From the NCBI GenBank assembly GCA_964013575.1, contig CAXGWP010000020.1:1-25670 (forward strand): 25,670 nucleotides of DNA. The letters run 5' to 3'. The DNA is from BJGV01 sp964013575 (GTDB lineage: Bacteria > Pseudomonadota > Gammaproteobacteria > Burkholderiales > Nitrosomonadaceae). A model generated the notes under the pieces. The model was not told the origin of the DNA. It worked only from the letters and a program-made list of their open reading frames with translations, and did no database searches. The position numbers were made by a program, and so were the translations under genes. This document shows positions 7,770 to 14,430 of this stretch, piece after piece; the first letter of the stretch is position 1; the number at the start of each line of letters is the position of its first letter.

Positions 7770-7853
7770 TAACATTGACTTTGCTTCGGAAGTGCTAGAA
7801 TTTTCTGCCTGAAGCATCGCGAAAGCGATACTGGTCAAAGTTTAATTAACATT
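7770..7853. repeat. Folded GC-richer element flanked by 7-bp direct repeats
   Basis: TAACATT occurs at 7770-7776 and again at 7847-7853. Between them lies a segment visibly richer in G+C than its surroundings with nested inverted repeats: ACTTTG (7778-7783) with CAAAGT (7836-7841), CTTC (7784-7787) with GAAG (7811-7814), and ATCGC-GAAA-GCGAT (7816-7829), a stem with a GNRA tetraloop. It can fold as a three-way junction in either strand. Direct repeats around imperfect terminal inverted repeats would fit a very small MITE-like insertion; on the minus strand it would instead be the 5' leader of the 7110-7718 gene. Confidence 0.4.
7775..7801 (+). promoter_or_regulatory. Possible extended -10 promoter
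   Basis: TTGACT (7775-7780) is followed 15 bases later by TAGAAT (7796-7801), which is preceded by TGC, making an extended -10. The spacer is shorter than ideal. It would start plus-strand RNA at about 7808, although no annotated plus-strand gene follows before uvrB, which is on the other strand. Confidence 0.35.
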
Positions 7854-7964
7854 CTTTTAATTTTTATTTGCTCTAATTACTCTTATATAGATATGCTTTA
7901 AGCAGGAATTTTAAGTGGATAAATTATATCTGTTTGTAATTTTTAGTCAAGGAGGATCAGACTT

Positions 7965-7988
7965 ATGCAGTGTAAAGATGCTGAATAA
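7965..7988 (+). CDS. Possible 7-codon micro-ORF with strong ribosome site
   Basis: AAGGAGG at 7949-7955 is followed 9 bases later by ATG and a seven-residue frame, MQCKDAE, ending TAA at 7986-7988. The stop codon lies inside the left arm of the terminator-like hairpin. Ribosome-site quality and spacing are among the best in the window, which is odd for such a short frame. It may be a leader peptide, a micropeptide inside a small RNA, or the leftover start of a deleted gene. Confidence 0.25.
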   Translation: MQCKDAE

Positions 7989-8010
7989 GTGACCAGGTAT
8001 CCTTATTTTT
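7984..8010 (+). terminator. Terminator-like hairpin after the micro-ORF
   Basis: AATAAG (7984-7989) pairs with CTTATT (8002-8007); after a mismatch GA (7991-7992) pairs with TC (8000-8001). The T-run is 8006-8010. It faces the plus strand, where no normal gene ends. Confidence 0.45.
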
Positions 8011-8121
8011 ATGTATTATTTTATATTTAAGTAGTATAAGCTCTATATATATTATGCTCATAATACATATTATGTTAAATATGATTTTTTGAGGTACTTA
8101 CCTATTTTATTTAAAGTAGAA

Positions 8122-10164
8122 TCATTTTAGTGGTTGTTTTGTGTCTGTAGAACCAATGAATAATTGATTTTTAAGCTTTTTTAATTCATCTCTATGCTTT
8201 GCTGCTAATTCAAACTCCATATTTTTAGCTGCCTTAAACATTTTCTTTTCTTGTAATTTTATTTCTTTAGTGATTTGTTTCTCACTCATCGCATCATAAC
8301 TTGATTGAATTTTTACAGACTTTAAGCTTTGTTCTTCACTTTCTTTATTGTAAATGCCATCAATAAGATCTGTAATCCGCTTATTAACACTTTTTGGTTT
8401 TATATTATTCAACTTATTAAAATTAATTTGAATATCTCGCCTGCGATTTGTTTCGTCAATTGCATGCCGCATTGATCTTGTTATTTCGTCTGCATAAAGT
8501 ATTGCTGTACCATTTATATGGCGTGCAGCACGACCAATAGTTTGAATAAGAGACCGTTCTGACCTAAGAAACCCCTCCTTATCAGCATCTAAAATAGCAA
8601 CTAATGAAACTTCTGGTATATCTAAACCTTCTCGTAAAAGATTTATCCCTACTAGTATATTAAATTTTCCTAAACGGAGGTCACGAATAATTTCAACTCT
8701 TTCAACGGTACCTATATCAGAGTGTAAGTACCTTACTTTCATTCCATGATCAGAATAGTATTCTGTTAGACTTTCTGCCATACGCTTTGTTAGTGTAGTT
8801 ACTAGAACACGCTCTCCCCTTTTTGTTCGGATATTTGCTTCTGACATTAAATTATCAACCTGAGTAGAGGCGGGGCAAATTTTAATTTTTGGATCTATTA
8901 AGCCAGTTGGCCGGACTACCTGCTCTACTATTTGCCCACTATATCTTTTCTCATATTCAGCAGGAGTTGCAGATACAAAGATTGTTTGTGGGATAAGCTG
9001 CTTAAATTCATCAAATTTTAATGGACGGTTGTCTAAGGCTGAAGGCAACCGAAACCCATAGTTAACAAGATTCTCTTTACGTGACCGGTCACCTTTATAC
9101 ATACCATCTACCTGAGGAATAGTCACATGGCTTTCATCAGCTATTAAAAGGGAGTTAGGTGGCAAATAATCAATCAAAGTTGGTGGTGGCTCACCAGGGT
9201 TTCTACCAGACAGGTGCCGAGAGTAATTCTCAATGCCCTTACAGAAGCCTAACTCATTAAGCATTTCTAAATCAAAGCGTGTGCGTTGCTCAATACGTTG
9301 AATTTCTATAGCCTTCTTTTCTTCTTGATAAAAATTTATGCGCTCTTTAAGTTCTTCTTTTATTGTATTAATTGCACGTAATGTTGTATTTCTTGGAGCC
9401 ACATAGTGGCTAGATGGGTATATAGTATACCTAAAAACTTTATTATGTTGACGGCCCGTTAGAGGGTCAAAAAGTGATATTCCTTCAATTAGATCGCCAA
9501 AAAGAGATATCCTGACAGCAGTTTCTGAATTTTCTGCTGGAAAAATATCAATTATGTCTCCACGTACACGAAATGTACCACGATTAAATTCGATATCATT
9601 TCTTTCATACTGCATTTCGGTTAACCGTTTTATAATTTTACTATGCGGTATTTTTTCTTCTTTTCGCACATGTAGTATCATTCCATGATAATCTACCGGA
9701 TCTCCAATCCCATAAATACATGATACAGAAGATATAATTATGGCGTCATTTCTTTCAAGTAAAGACTTTGTTGCTGATAAGCGCATTTGTTCTATATGCT
9801 CATTAATGCTTGAATCCTTATCAATAAAAATATCACGTGAGGGAATATAAGCTTCTGGCTGATAATAGTCATAATATGAAACAAAATATTCAACAGCATT
9901 TTCTGGAAAAAAGTCACGCATCTCAGAATAAAGCTGTGCTGCGAGTGTTTTGTTAGGCGCAATAATAAGTACGGGCCTCCCTAAGCGTGCTATGACATTG
10001 GCCATTGTAAAAGTTTTACCAGATCCAGTTACGCCTAGAAGTGTTTGGAAAGATAGGCCATCATTTATTCCTTTTATTAATTTATTAATAGCTTCAGGTT
10101 GGTCACCTGCAGGCTTAAATGGTTGATGAAGCTTGTAAGAACTATTGGGGAAGGTTGAAATCAC
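8122..10164 (-). CDS. uvrB: Excinuclease ABC subunit B
   Basis: Damage-verifying helicase-like subunit of nucleotide excision repair; it receives DNA from UvrA and recruits UvrC. 680 residues, against 673 in E. coli. The Walker A motif GVTGSGKT is at 44-51; the beta-hairpin YYDYYQPEAYIPSRD follows near residues 95-110; DESH (motif II) is at 343-346; VSATPAEYE and QTIGRAARH mark motifs III and VI. The C-terminal UVR domain (about 635-670, KNMEFELAAKHRDELKKLK) contacts UvrC and UvrA. The start is GTG at 10164, giving an N-terminus that leads into FKPAGDQPEAI as expected. It is divergent from the aminotransferase with 84 bases between. I see no LexA-like CTGT-N8-ACAG box there, so SOS control is not evident. 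Confidence 0.97.
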   Translation of the reverse strand: MISTFPNSSYKLHQPFKPAGDQPEAINKLIKGINDGLSFQTLLGVTGSGKTFTMANVIARLGRPVLIIAPNKTLAAQLYSEMRDFFPENAVEYFVSYYDYYQPEAYIPSRDIFIDKDSSINEHIEQMRLSATKSLLERNDAIIISSVSCIYGIGDPVDYHGMILHVRKEEKIPHSKIIKRLTEMQYERNDIEFNRGTFRVRGDIIDIFPAENSETAVRISLFGDLIEGISLFDPLTGRQHNKVFRYTIYPSSHYVAPRNTTLRAINTIKEELKERINFYQEEKKAIEIQRIEQRTRFDLEMLNELGFCKGIENYSRHLSGRNPGEPPPTLIDYLPPNSLLIADESHVTIPQVDGMYKGDRSRKENLVNYGFRLPSALDNRPLKFDEFKQLIPQTIFVSATPAEYEKRYSGQIVEQVVRPTGLIDPKIKICPASTQVDNLMSEANIRTKRGERVLVTTLTKRMAESLTEYYSDHGMKVRYLHSDIGTVERVEIIRDLRLGKFNILVGINLLREGLDIPEVSLVAILDADKEGFLRSERSLIQTIGRAARHINGTAILYADEITRSMRHAIDETNRRRDIQINFNKLNNIKPKSVNKRITDLIDGIYNKESEEQSLKSVKIQSSYDAMSEKQITKEIKLQEKKMFKAAKNMEFELAAKHRDELKKLKNQLFIGSTDTKQPLK

Positions 10165-10195
10165 AGGTATAATTTAAATGCTTTTATATATTATT

Positions 10196-10224
10196 TTGTT
10201 TTAATTTTAACATGTAGATTATAG
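10196..10224 (+). promoter_or_regulatory. Weak candidate promoter for the aminotransferase gene
   Basis: TTGTTT (10196-10201), a 17-base spacer and TTATAG (10219-10224), 25 bases before the GTG start. The same bases read TATAAT on the minus strand (10218-10223), so the -10 may serve uvrB as well. CTTAT and ATAAG overlap it as an inverted repeat (10225-10239), which could be an operator or chance. Confidence 0.3.
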
Positions 10225-10248
10225 CTTATTCAGCATAAGGAAATTATA

Positions 10249-11445
10249 GTGGTACTTTCGAAACGTGTTCAGATGATCAAACCGTCACCTACCTTAGCTG
10301 TTACTGCTCGTGTAGCAAAGCTAAGATCCGAGGGTAAAGATATTATTGGCCTCGGTGCTGGTGAGCCTGATTTTGATACCCCACAACACATTAAAAATGC
10401 CGCGATTAAAGCTATTAATAATGGCTTTACCAAATATACTCCAGTTAGTGGTACAACGAGTTTAAAGAATGCAATTATAGCTAAATTTAAAAGGGATAAT
10501 AATTTTGACTACACTGCAAAACAAATTTTAGTTTCATGTGGAGGAAAACAAAGTTTTTTCAATCTTGTTTTATCTGTAATTAACCCAGGAGATGAGGTTG
10601 TTATTTCAGCACCTTATTGGGTGTCATATCCAGATATGATATTGATTGCTGAAGGGGAACCTATAACTATTAATACAGGAATTGAACATAATTTTAAAAT
10701 TACTGCAAAGCAGCTAGAGAATGCTATTACTCCAAGAACAAGAATGTTCGTAATTAATAGCCCTAGTAATCCATCTGGTAGTGTTTATTCATTAGATGAA
10801 CTAAAGGCATTAGGAGAGGTGCTACGTAAATATCCAGAAATAATTATTGCTACTGACGATATGTATGAGCATATTTTATTATCTGGCAGTCAATTTGTGA
10901 ATATTCTTAATGCTTGTCCAGATCTATATTCACGCACTGTAGTACTTAATGGCGTATCTAAGGCGTACTCTATGACAGGGTGGAGAATCGGATATTGTGG
11001 TGGACCTGAACATATTATTAAAGCTATGGGGAATATTCAATCACAAAGTACTTCAAATCCAACCTCAATTTCTCAGGTTGCAGCAGAAGCAGCACTAAAT
11101 GGTGATCAAGGTTGTATAGAGCCAATGCTTAATGCGTTTAAGAAAAGGAATGTATTTGTTACAGATAGGATAGATCGAATTCCTGGTTTAAGTTGTTTGT
11201 TATCAGAAGGAGCATTTTATACTTTTATTGATGTTCGCAAGGCAATTGAAACGTTACATAGAAAAAATGCGATAAAAGATAGGAATGACATAGCATTTAG
11301 TGAATACTTACTAGATGAAGCTGGTGTTGCTGTTGTGCCGGGGATAGCTTTTGGTAGCGAAGGTTATATACGTATGTCTTTTGCAACATCAATGGATAAT
11401 TTAAAAAATGCATTAGATCGTATAGATAAAGTATTAACTGAATAG
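10249..11445 (+). CDS. PLP-dependent aspartate/aromatic aminotransferase (class I, 1-beta type)
   Basis: Transfers the amino group between aspartate (or other amino acids) and 2-oxoglutarate in the cytoplasm. 398 residues. The substrate and cofactor motifs are GLGAGEPDFDTP near the N-terminus, NSPSNPSG, the PLP lysine K238 in VSKAYSMTGWRIGY, and the carboxylate-binding R375 in GYIRMSFA. MTGWRIGY and the N-terminus KRVQMIKPSPTLAVTARV place it in the prokaryotic 1-beta branch (aatA/aspB type), not the E. coli AspC branch. Some members also accept prephenate or aromatic substrates, so the exact specificity is open. The GTG start at 10249 is supported by AAGGA at 10237-10241. It is divergent from uvrB, a pairing conserved in many Beta- and some Gammaproteobacteria, and is followed by tRNA-Asn. 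Confidence 0.93.
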   Translation: MVLSKRVQMIKPSPTLAVTARVAKLRSEGKDIIGLGAGEPDFDTPQHIKNAAIKAINNGFTKYTPVSGTTSLKNAIIAKFKRDNNFDYTAKQILVSCGGKQSFFNLVLSVINPGDEVVISAPYWVSYPDMILIAEGEPITINTGIEHNFKITAKQLENAITPRTRMFVINSPSNPSGSVYSLDELKALGEVLRKYPEIIIATDDMYEHILLSGSQFVNILNACPDLYSRTVVLNGVSKAYSMTGWRIGYCGGPEHIIKAMGNIQSQSTSNPTSISQVAAEAALNGDQGCIEPMLNAFKKRNVFVTDRIDRIPGLSCLLSEGAFYTFIDVRKAIETLHRKNAIKDRNDIAFSEYLLDEAGVAVVPGIAFGSEGYIRMSFATSMDNLKNALDRIDKVLTE

Positions 11446-11478
11446 ATTTATAAATTTTATAAAGTATTAGTCATTTGG

Positions 11479-11507
11479 TTGACCGAGGTGATTCAAGCTA
11501 TTAGTAT
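11479..11507 (+). promoter_or_regulatory. Likely promoter of the tRNA-Asn gene
   Basis: TTGACC (11479-11484), a 17-base spacer, and TAGTAT (11502-11507). This is a good sigma-70 type match (5 of 6 and 4 of 6), ending 13 bases before the mature tRNA start. Confidence 0.5.
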
Positions 11508-11520
11508 ATGCAATTTTCAA

Positions 11521-11596
11521 TCCCTGATAGCTCAGTTGGTAGAGCAACGGACTGTTAATCCGTGGGTCGTAGGTTCGAGCCCTACTCAGGGAGCCA
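11521..11596 (+). tRNA. tRNA-Asn (anticodon GTT)
   Basis: 76 bases with an encoded CCA end. The acceptor stem TCCCTGA (11521-11527) pairs with TCAGGGA (11586-11592); the discriminator is G and CCA is at 11594-11596. The D arm is GCTC-AGTTGGTA-GAGC. The anticodon stem ACGGA/TCCGT encloses CTGTTAA, so the anticodon is GTT. The T arm is GTAGG-TTCGAGC-CCTAC. All stems are perfectly paired. Confidence 0.98.
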
Positions 11597-11710
11597 ATAA
11601 ATAGATAATTTATATTCATTTGTTTTATATAGTTTAAATAAGTATACGTTAATTATAAAAGATTTACTCTGACTAATTTTATAATTACTAATGAAATTAA
11701 GAGGTGTCTT

Positions 11711-12136
11711 ATGCCGGTACAACCTATATTCATAGCGATCATTTCAGCTCTTTTCTTAATTGCAGCTCCTTCATTTGCGCGTACTATTTCACCAGAAGGG
11801 GCGCAAGTATATATCATATCGCCACTAGATGGAGAGGTGGTTACTAGTCCAGTAAAGGTAAAATTTGGTTTAAGGGGGATGGGAGTAGCGCCAGCTGGAA
11901 TTGATAAAGCTAATACAGGCCATCATCATTTACTTATTGATGTAACACATAATCTTGCTCTAGATAAGCCGATTCCATCCAATATGAATCATAAGCATTT
12001 TGGTGGAGGTCAAACTGAAGTTGTAATTGACCTATCTACAGGAAAGCATAAACTACAACTTATATTGGGTGATAAAGATCATATCCCGCATAACCCTCCT
12101 GTTATGTCAGAAATAACTACAATCACTGTTAAATAA
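11711..12136 (+). CDS. Exported DUF4399 protein
   Basis: 141 residues. Residues 1-23 form a signal peptide (hydrophobic core IFIAIISALFLIAA, likely cut after SFA). The mature part has the DUF4399 pattern: VYIISPLDGEVVTSPVKVKFGLRGM, then NTGHHHLLID, then HKHFGGGQTE, and LQLILGDKDHIPHNPP. The repeated histidines (GHHH, NHKHF, DHIPH) suggest periplasmic metal binding, possibly copper, but this is inference; no biochemical role is known to me. The ATG has AGAGG about 9 bases upstream. The gene stands alone after the tRNA, and a hairpin with a T-run 120 bases downstream may end it. It is a short family common in betaproteobacterial ammonia oxidisers and in methanotrophs. Confidence 0.85.
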   Translation: MPVQPIFIAIISALFLIAAPSFARTISPEGAQVYIISPLDGEVVTSPVKVKFGLRGMGVAPAGIDKANTGHHHLLIDVTHNLALDKPIPSNMNHKHFGGGQTEVVIDLSTGKHKLQLILGDKDHIPHNPPVMSEITTITVK

Positions 12137-12257
12137 TATATAGATTGGTATTTCTAAAGTAATAAATTACCATTTGATATATTAATAGGCATTAATCTAA
12201 AGCATATTTTTATTTGGCTACAACAACTGATAGTGTTCTAACAAGTAGTTTAAGTAC

Positions 12258-12286
12258 TAGCTAATAGTAGAGTTAGCTAAATTTTT
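12258..12286 (+). terminator. Probable terminator downstream of the DUF4399 gene
   Basis: TAGCTAA (12258-12264) pairs perfectly with TTAGCTA (12273-12279) across an 8-base loop, then AA and five T (12282-12286). It overlaps the stop codon of the minus-strand small gene at 12277. Confidence 0.5.
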
Positions 12287-12489
12287 GCTGGCATAATTAA
12301 TAATTGAAGAATTACAACTGTAATTATTAATATAGCCATTAAGACATATCTCTCTGATAAGATATTTTTACAGATCTCAAGAGTCCTATTAAATCCATAT
12401 AATAGTATTAATAGCATAAATGAAAATGGGAAAAAAATTGTTATAAGAACTGCCTGTAGTATTTTTTTCCATACTGGGTTAAGTGGCAT
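12277..12489 (-). CDS. Small two-helix membrane protein, unknown
   Basis: 70 residues. Two hydrophobic helices (about 10-32 and 45-66) are joined by a polar loop FNRTLEICKNILSERY; the N-terminus MPLNPVWKK is mildly basic, and the chain ends PAKI. No family is recognised. The start is supported by GGAGA about 7 bases upstream on the minus strand. It is the last gene of the minus-strand run that begins with greB, 47 bases after the 65-residue gene, so it may be cotranscribed with it. It could be a real small inner-membrane protein; coding potential rests on frame, ribosome site and clear membrane pattern only. Confidence 0.55.
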   Translation of the reverse strand: MPLNPVWKKILQAVLITIFFPFSFMLLILLYGFNRTLEICKNILSERYVLMAILIITVVILQLLIMPAKI

Positions 12490-12536
12490 TTAATGTCTCC
12501 ATTTAAATAAGGGCTAGACAAATATTTTGTATGTAA

Positions 12537-12734
12537 TTAGGAAACTATTTCTTTTATATCCGATAATTCATTTTCATAAAATTTTGCTTTCCATGCCCTA
12601 TTTTTATATTCAACTTCAACTTCATATTCTTTTTTATCGCTAGAAGATTGGATAATATTTTTTATTACGCCAGTCATTTTCATTGGAAGAATAAAGATAT
12701 TCTGTTTAACTTTAAATTTATGTTTATCCATCAT
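12537..12734 (-). CDS. Small basic/acidic protein, possibly SH3-like barrel
   Basis: 65 residues starting with two Met. The pattern is alternating beta strands: FKVKQNIFILP, MTGVIKNIIQ, EYEVEVEYKNRAWKAKFYENEL. A 'KVxQxVxLP...GxVxxI....YxVEVEY' layout recalls small SH3-like barrels such as the KOW or CarD-like folds, but I do not recognise the family. It lies 45 bases downstream of ftsB on the same strand. No Shine-Dalgarno sequence is seen; instead TATAAT lies 8 bases before the start, which would fit a leaderless message or chance in AT-rich DNA. Confidence 0.5.
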   Translation of the reverse strand: MMDKHKFKVKQNIFILPMKMTGVIKNIIQSSSDKKEYEVEVEYKNRAWKAKFYENELSDIKEIVS

Positions 12735-12779
12735 GAGGAAATTATATGGGTTATATTTTCAAATAATCATTTTAATAGG

Positions 12780-13085
12780 CTAATTTTTTTTGCCCGATGA
12801 GATTAAATTTTTATTATTAGTCTCTATTTGAAAAAAAAATTCATTTTCCTTAATCATGCCTAGCTCATTACGGGCGCGCTCTTCAATAGCAGCTGATCCT
12901 TTCTTAAGGTCCTGTATTTCTGCATCTAGGGCTTTATTACGAATTATATTTTCTTGATTAATTTTACTCTGTAGAGCTATTTTCTGATTAAATTCCCATA
13001 CTCGATTCCAACTACCTTTGCCTTGCCATAATGAATATTGCAACAAAATTATCAGGACAAATAATATGAGCCCTAATATTTTCAT
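12780..13085 (-). CDS. ftsB: Cell division protein FtsB
   Basis: 101 residues. A short cytoplasmic end, one membrane helix (about 3-21, ending LLQYSLWQGKGS), then a periplasmic coiled coil (about 28-65) and the conserved IEERARNELGMIKENE segment. FtsB joins FtsL and FtsQ in the divisome at midcell and helps activate septal wall synthesis by FtsWI. The length is close to that of E. coli (103). It overlaps the eno stop by one base (TAATG), so translation is probably coupled. Eno-FtsB adjacency is the standard order in Beta- and Gammaproteobacteria; ispD, which follows ftsB in enterics, is absent. Confidence 0.95.
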   Translation of the reverse strand: MKILGLILFVLIILLQYSLWQGKGSWNRVWEFNQKIALQSKINQENIIRNKALDAEIQDLKKGSAAIEERARNELGMIKENEFFFQIETNNKNLISSGKKN

Positions 13086-14368
13086 TATTTTATTTGGTAG
13101 AAAGCATCTCGTCCAGCATATTTAGTTCCATTTCCTAGATCCTCTTCGATACGAAGTAATTGATTATATTTTGCTAGACGGTCTGACCTTGAAAGCGAGC
13201 CAGTTTTGATCTGAAGGGCATTAGTGGCTACTGAAATATCAGCAATAGTAGTATCTTCAGTCTCTCCTGAACGGTGAGAAATTACTGATGTATATCCAGC
13301 ACACTTTGCGGTCTCAATAGCAGCAAAAGTTTCAGTTAATGAACCAATCTGATTTAACTTAATAAGGATGGAGTTGCCAATTTTTTGTTGGATACCATCT
13401 TTAAGTATATTTGGGTTAGTTACAAATACATCATCTCCTACTAGTTGTACTGAGCTTCCAAGTTTACTGGTTAGTAGTTTCCATCCTTCCCAGTCATGTT
13501 CACTCATAGCATCTTCTATGCTAATAATAGGATATTTTTCTAGCCAGTTAGAAATATATTCGATTAATTGTTCTGAATCTAAGCTTAGCTTATCAGAGGT
13601 TAGGTTATATTTTTCATCTTTAAATAATTCTGAGCTAGCAAAATCAATTGCGATAGCAATTTCATCCCCAGGTATAAACCCAGCTTGTTTAATCGCTTCA
13701 ACAATTAAGAGTAATGCTGCTTCATTATTTTTAAGATCAGGTGCAAACCCACCTTCATCACCAACTGTAGTAGTCATATTTTTTTTATGAAGTATTTGTT
13801 TTAATGTATGGAATATTTCTGATCCATAACGTAATGCTTCACTGAAACTGGGTGCTCCAAGTGGAACAATCATGAATTCTTGTAAATCAATATTATTATT
13901 GGCATGCACACCACCGTTAATAACATTCATCATAGGTACTGGCATTGACATATGCCCTGATCCACCTAAATATCGATATAAGGGGATATCAGCATCAGCT
14001 GCTGCCGCCTTAGCAACAGCTAGTGAAACTGCTAGTATTGCATTGGCTCCTAGTCTTTCTTTATTTTTAGTACCATCAAGATCTATAAGAGCATTATCTA
14101 TAAAGCTTTGTTCTATAGCATCTTGGCCCATCAAGGCCTCAGAAATTTCGGTATTTATATTCTTAATAGCTTTAAGTACACCCTTTCCGGCATAGCGTTG
14201 TCTATCATTATCTCTTAATTCAATTGCTTCTTTAGTGCCAACTGATGCCCCAGATGGAACAGCTGCTCGCCCTAATGCCCCTGATTCAAGCAAAACTTCT
14301 GCTTCTATAGTTGGATTGCCACGCGAATCTAAAATTTCTCTTGCAAAAACATCTACTATTGCACTCAT
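13085..14368 (-). CDS. eno: Enolase
   Basis: Converts 2-phosphoglycerate to phosphoenolpyruvate in glycolysis and gluconeogenesis; cytoplasmic. 427 residues, against 432 in E. coli. Key parts: the N-terminal AREILDSRGNPTIEAEV with the substrate-loop SGASVGTKEAIELRD; GANAILAVSLA; GDEGGFAPDL with the catalytic Glu205; LIKLNQIGS with the catalytic Lys337; and SHRSGETEDTTIADISVA near the C-terminus. AGGGA lies 6 bases before the ATG. It is 62 bases downstream of pyrG and overlaps ftsB. In many relatives kdsA sits between pyrG and eno; here it does not. Confidence 0.98.
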   Translation of the reverse strand: MSAIVDVFAREILDSRGNPTIEAEVLLESGALGRAAVPSGASVGTKEAIELRDNDRQRYAGKGVLKAIKNINTEISEALMGQDAIEQSFIDNALIDLDGTKNKERLGANAILAVSLAVAKAAAADADIPLYRYLGGSGHMSMPVPMMNVINGGVHANNNIDLQEFMIVPLGAPSFSEALRYGSEIFHTLKQILHKKNMTTTVGDEGGFAPDLKNNEAALLLIVEAIKQAGFIPGDEIAIAIDFASSELFKDEKYNLTSDKLSLDSEQLIEYISNWLEKYPIISIEDAMSEHDWEGWKLLTSKLGSSVQLVGDDVFVTNPNILKDGIQQKIGNSILIKLNQIGSLTETFAAIETAKCAGYTSVISHRSGETEDTTIADISVATNALQIKTGSLSRSDRLAKYNQLLRIEEDLGNGTKYAGRDAFYQIK

Positions 14369-14430
14369 ATTATTTTCCCTGGTTACGAATCAATTTGTAA
14401 AATTATTTATTATTAGATAACTTAAAAATT

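Larger units (their letters stand above)
7808..8010 (+). ncRNA. Candidate small RNA of about 200 nt
   Basis: The unit is inferred from a possible promoter (7775-7801) and a terminator-like hairpin (7984-8010). The predicted RNA has a 5' hairpin with a GAAA loop (7816-7829), an AU-rich middle with GGA motifs (around 7904, 7917 and 7951) and a 3' hairpin plus U-run. It does not match 6S, tmRNA, SRP or RNase P RNA that I can recall. GGA motifs raise the possibility of CsrA/RsmA binding, but this is speculative. The transcription start is a guess. Confidence 0.28.
7719..8121. other. 403-bp gap with folded element and possible small RNA unit
   Basis: The gap lies between the minus-strand uvrB stop and the minus-strand 7110-7718 gene. 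It contains, in order on the plus strand, the compact folded element 7777-7846, an AT-rich stretch with GGA motifs, a strong ribosome site followed by a 7-codon frame, and a hairpin with a T-run at 7984-8010. The rest (8011-8121) is AT-rich; I see only a short near-palindrome around ATTATGCTCATAAT. Confidence 0.6.

Noticed and set aside
7808..8010. Identity of the candidate RNA as 6S, tmRNA, SRP or a known riboswitch
   Set aside because: None of the signature motifs or overall folds that I know for these RNAs is present.
13368..14420. Three plus-strand frames opposite eno
   Set aside because: They are antisense frames of a well-conserved enolase gene with Ser/Ile-rich translations typical of shadows.
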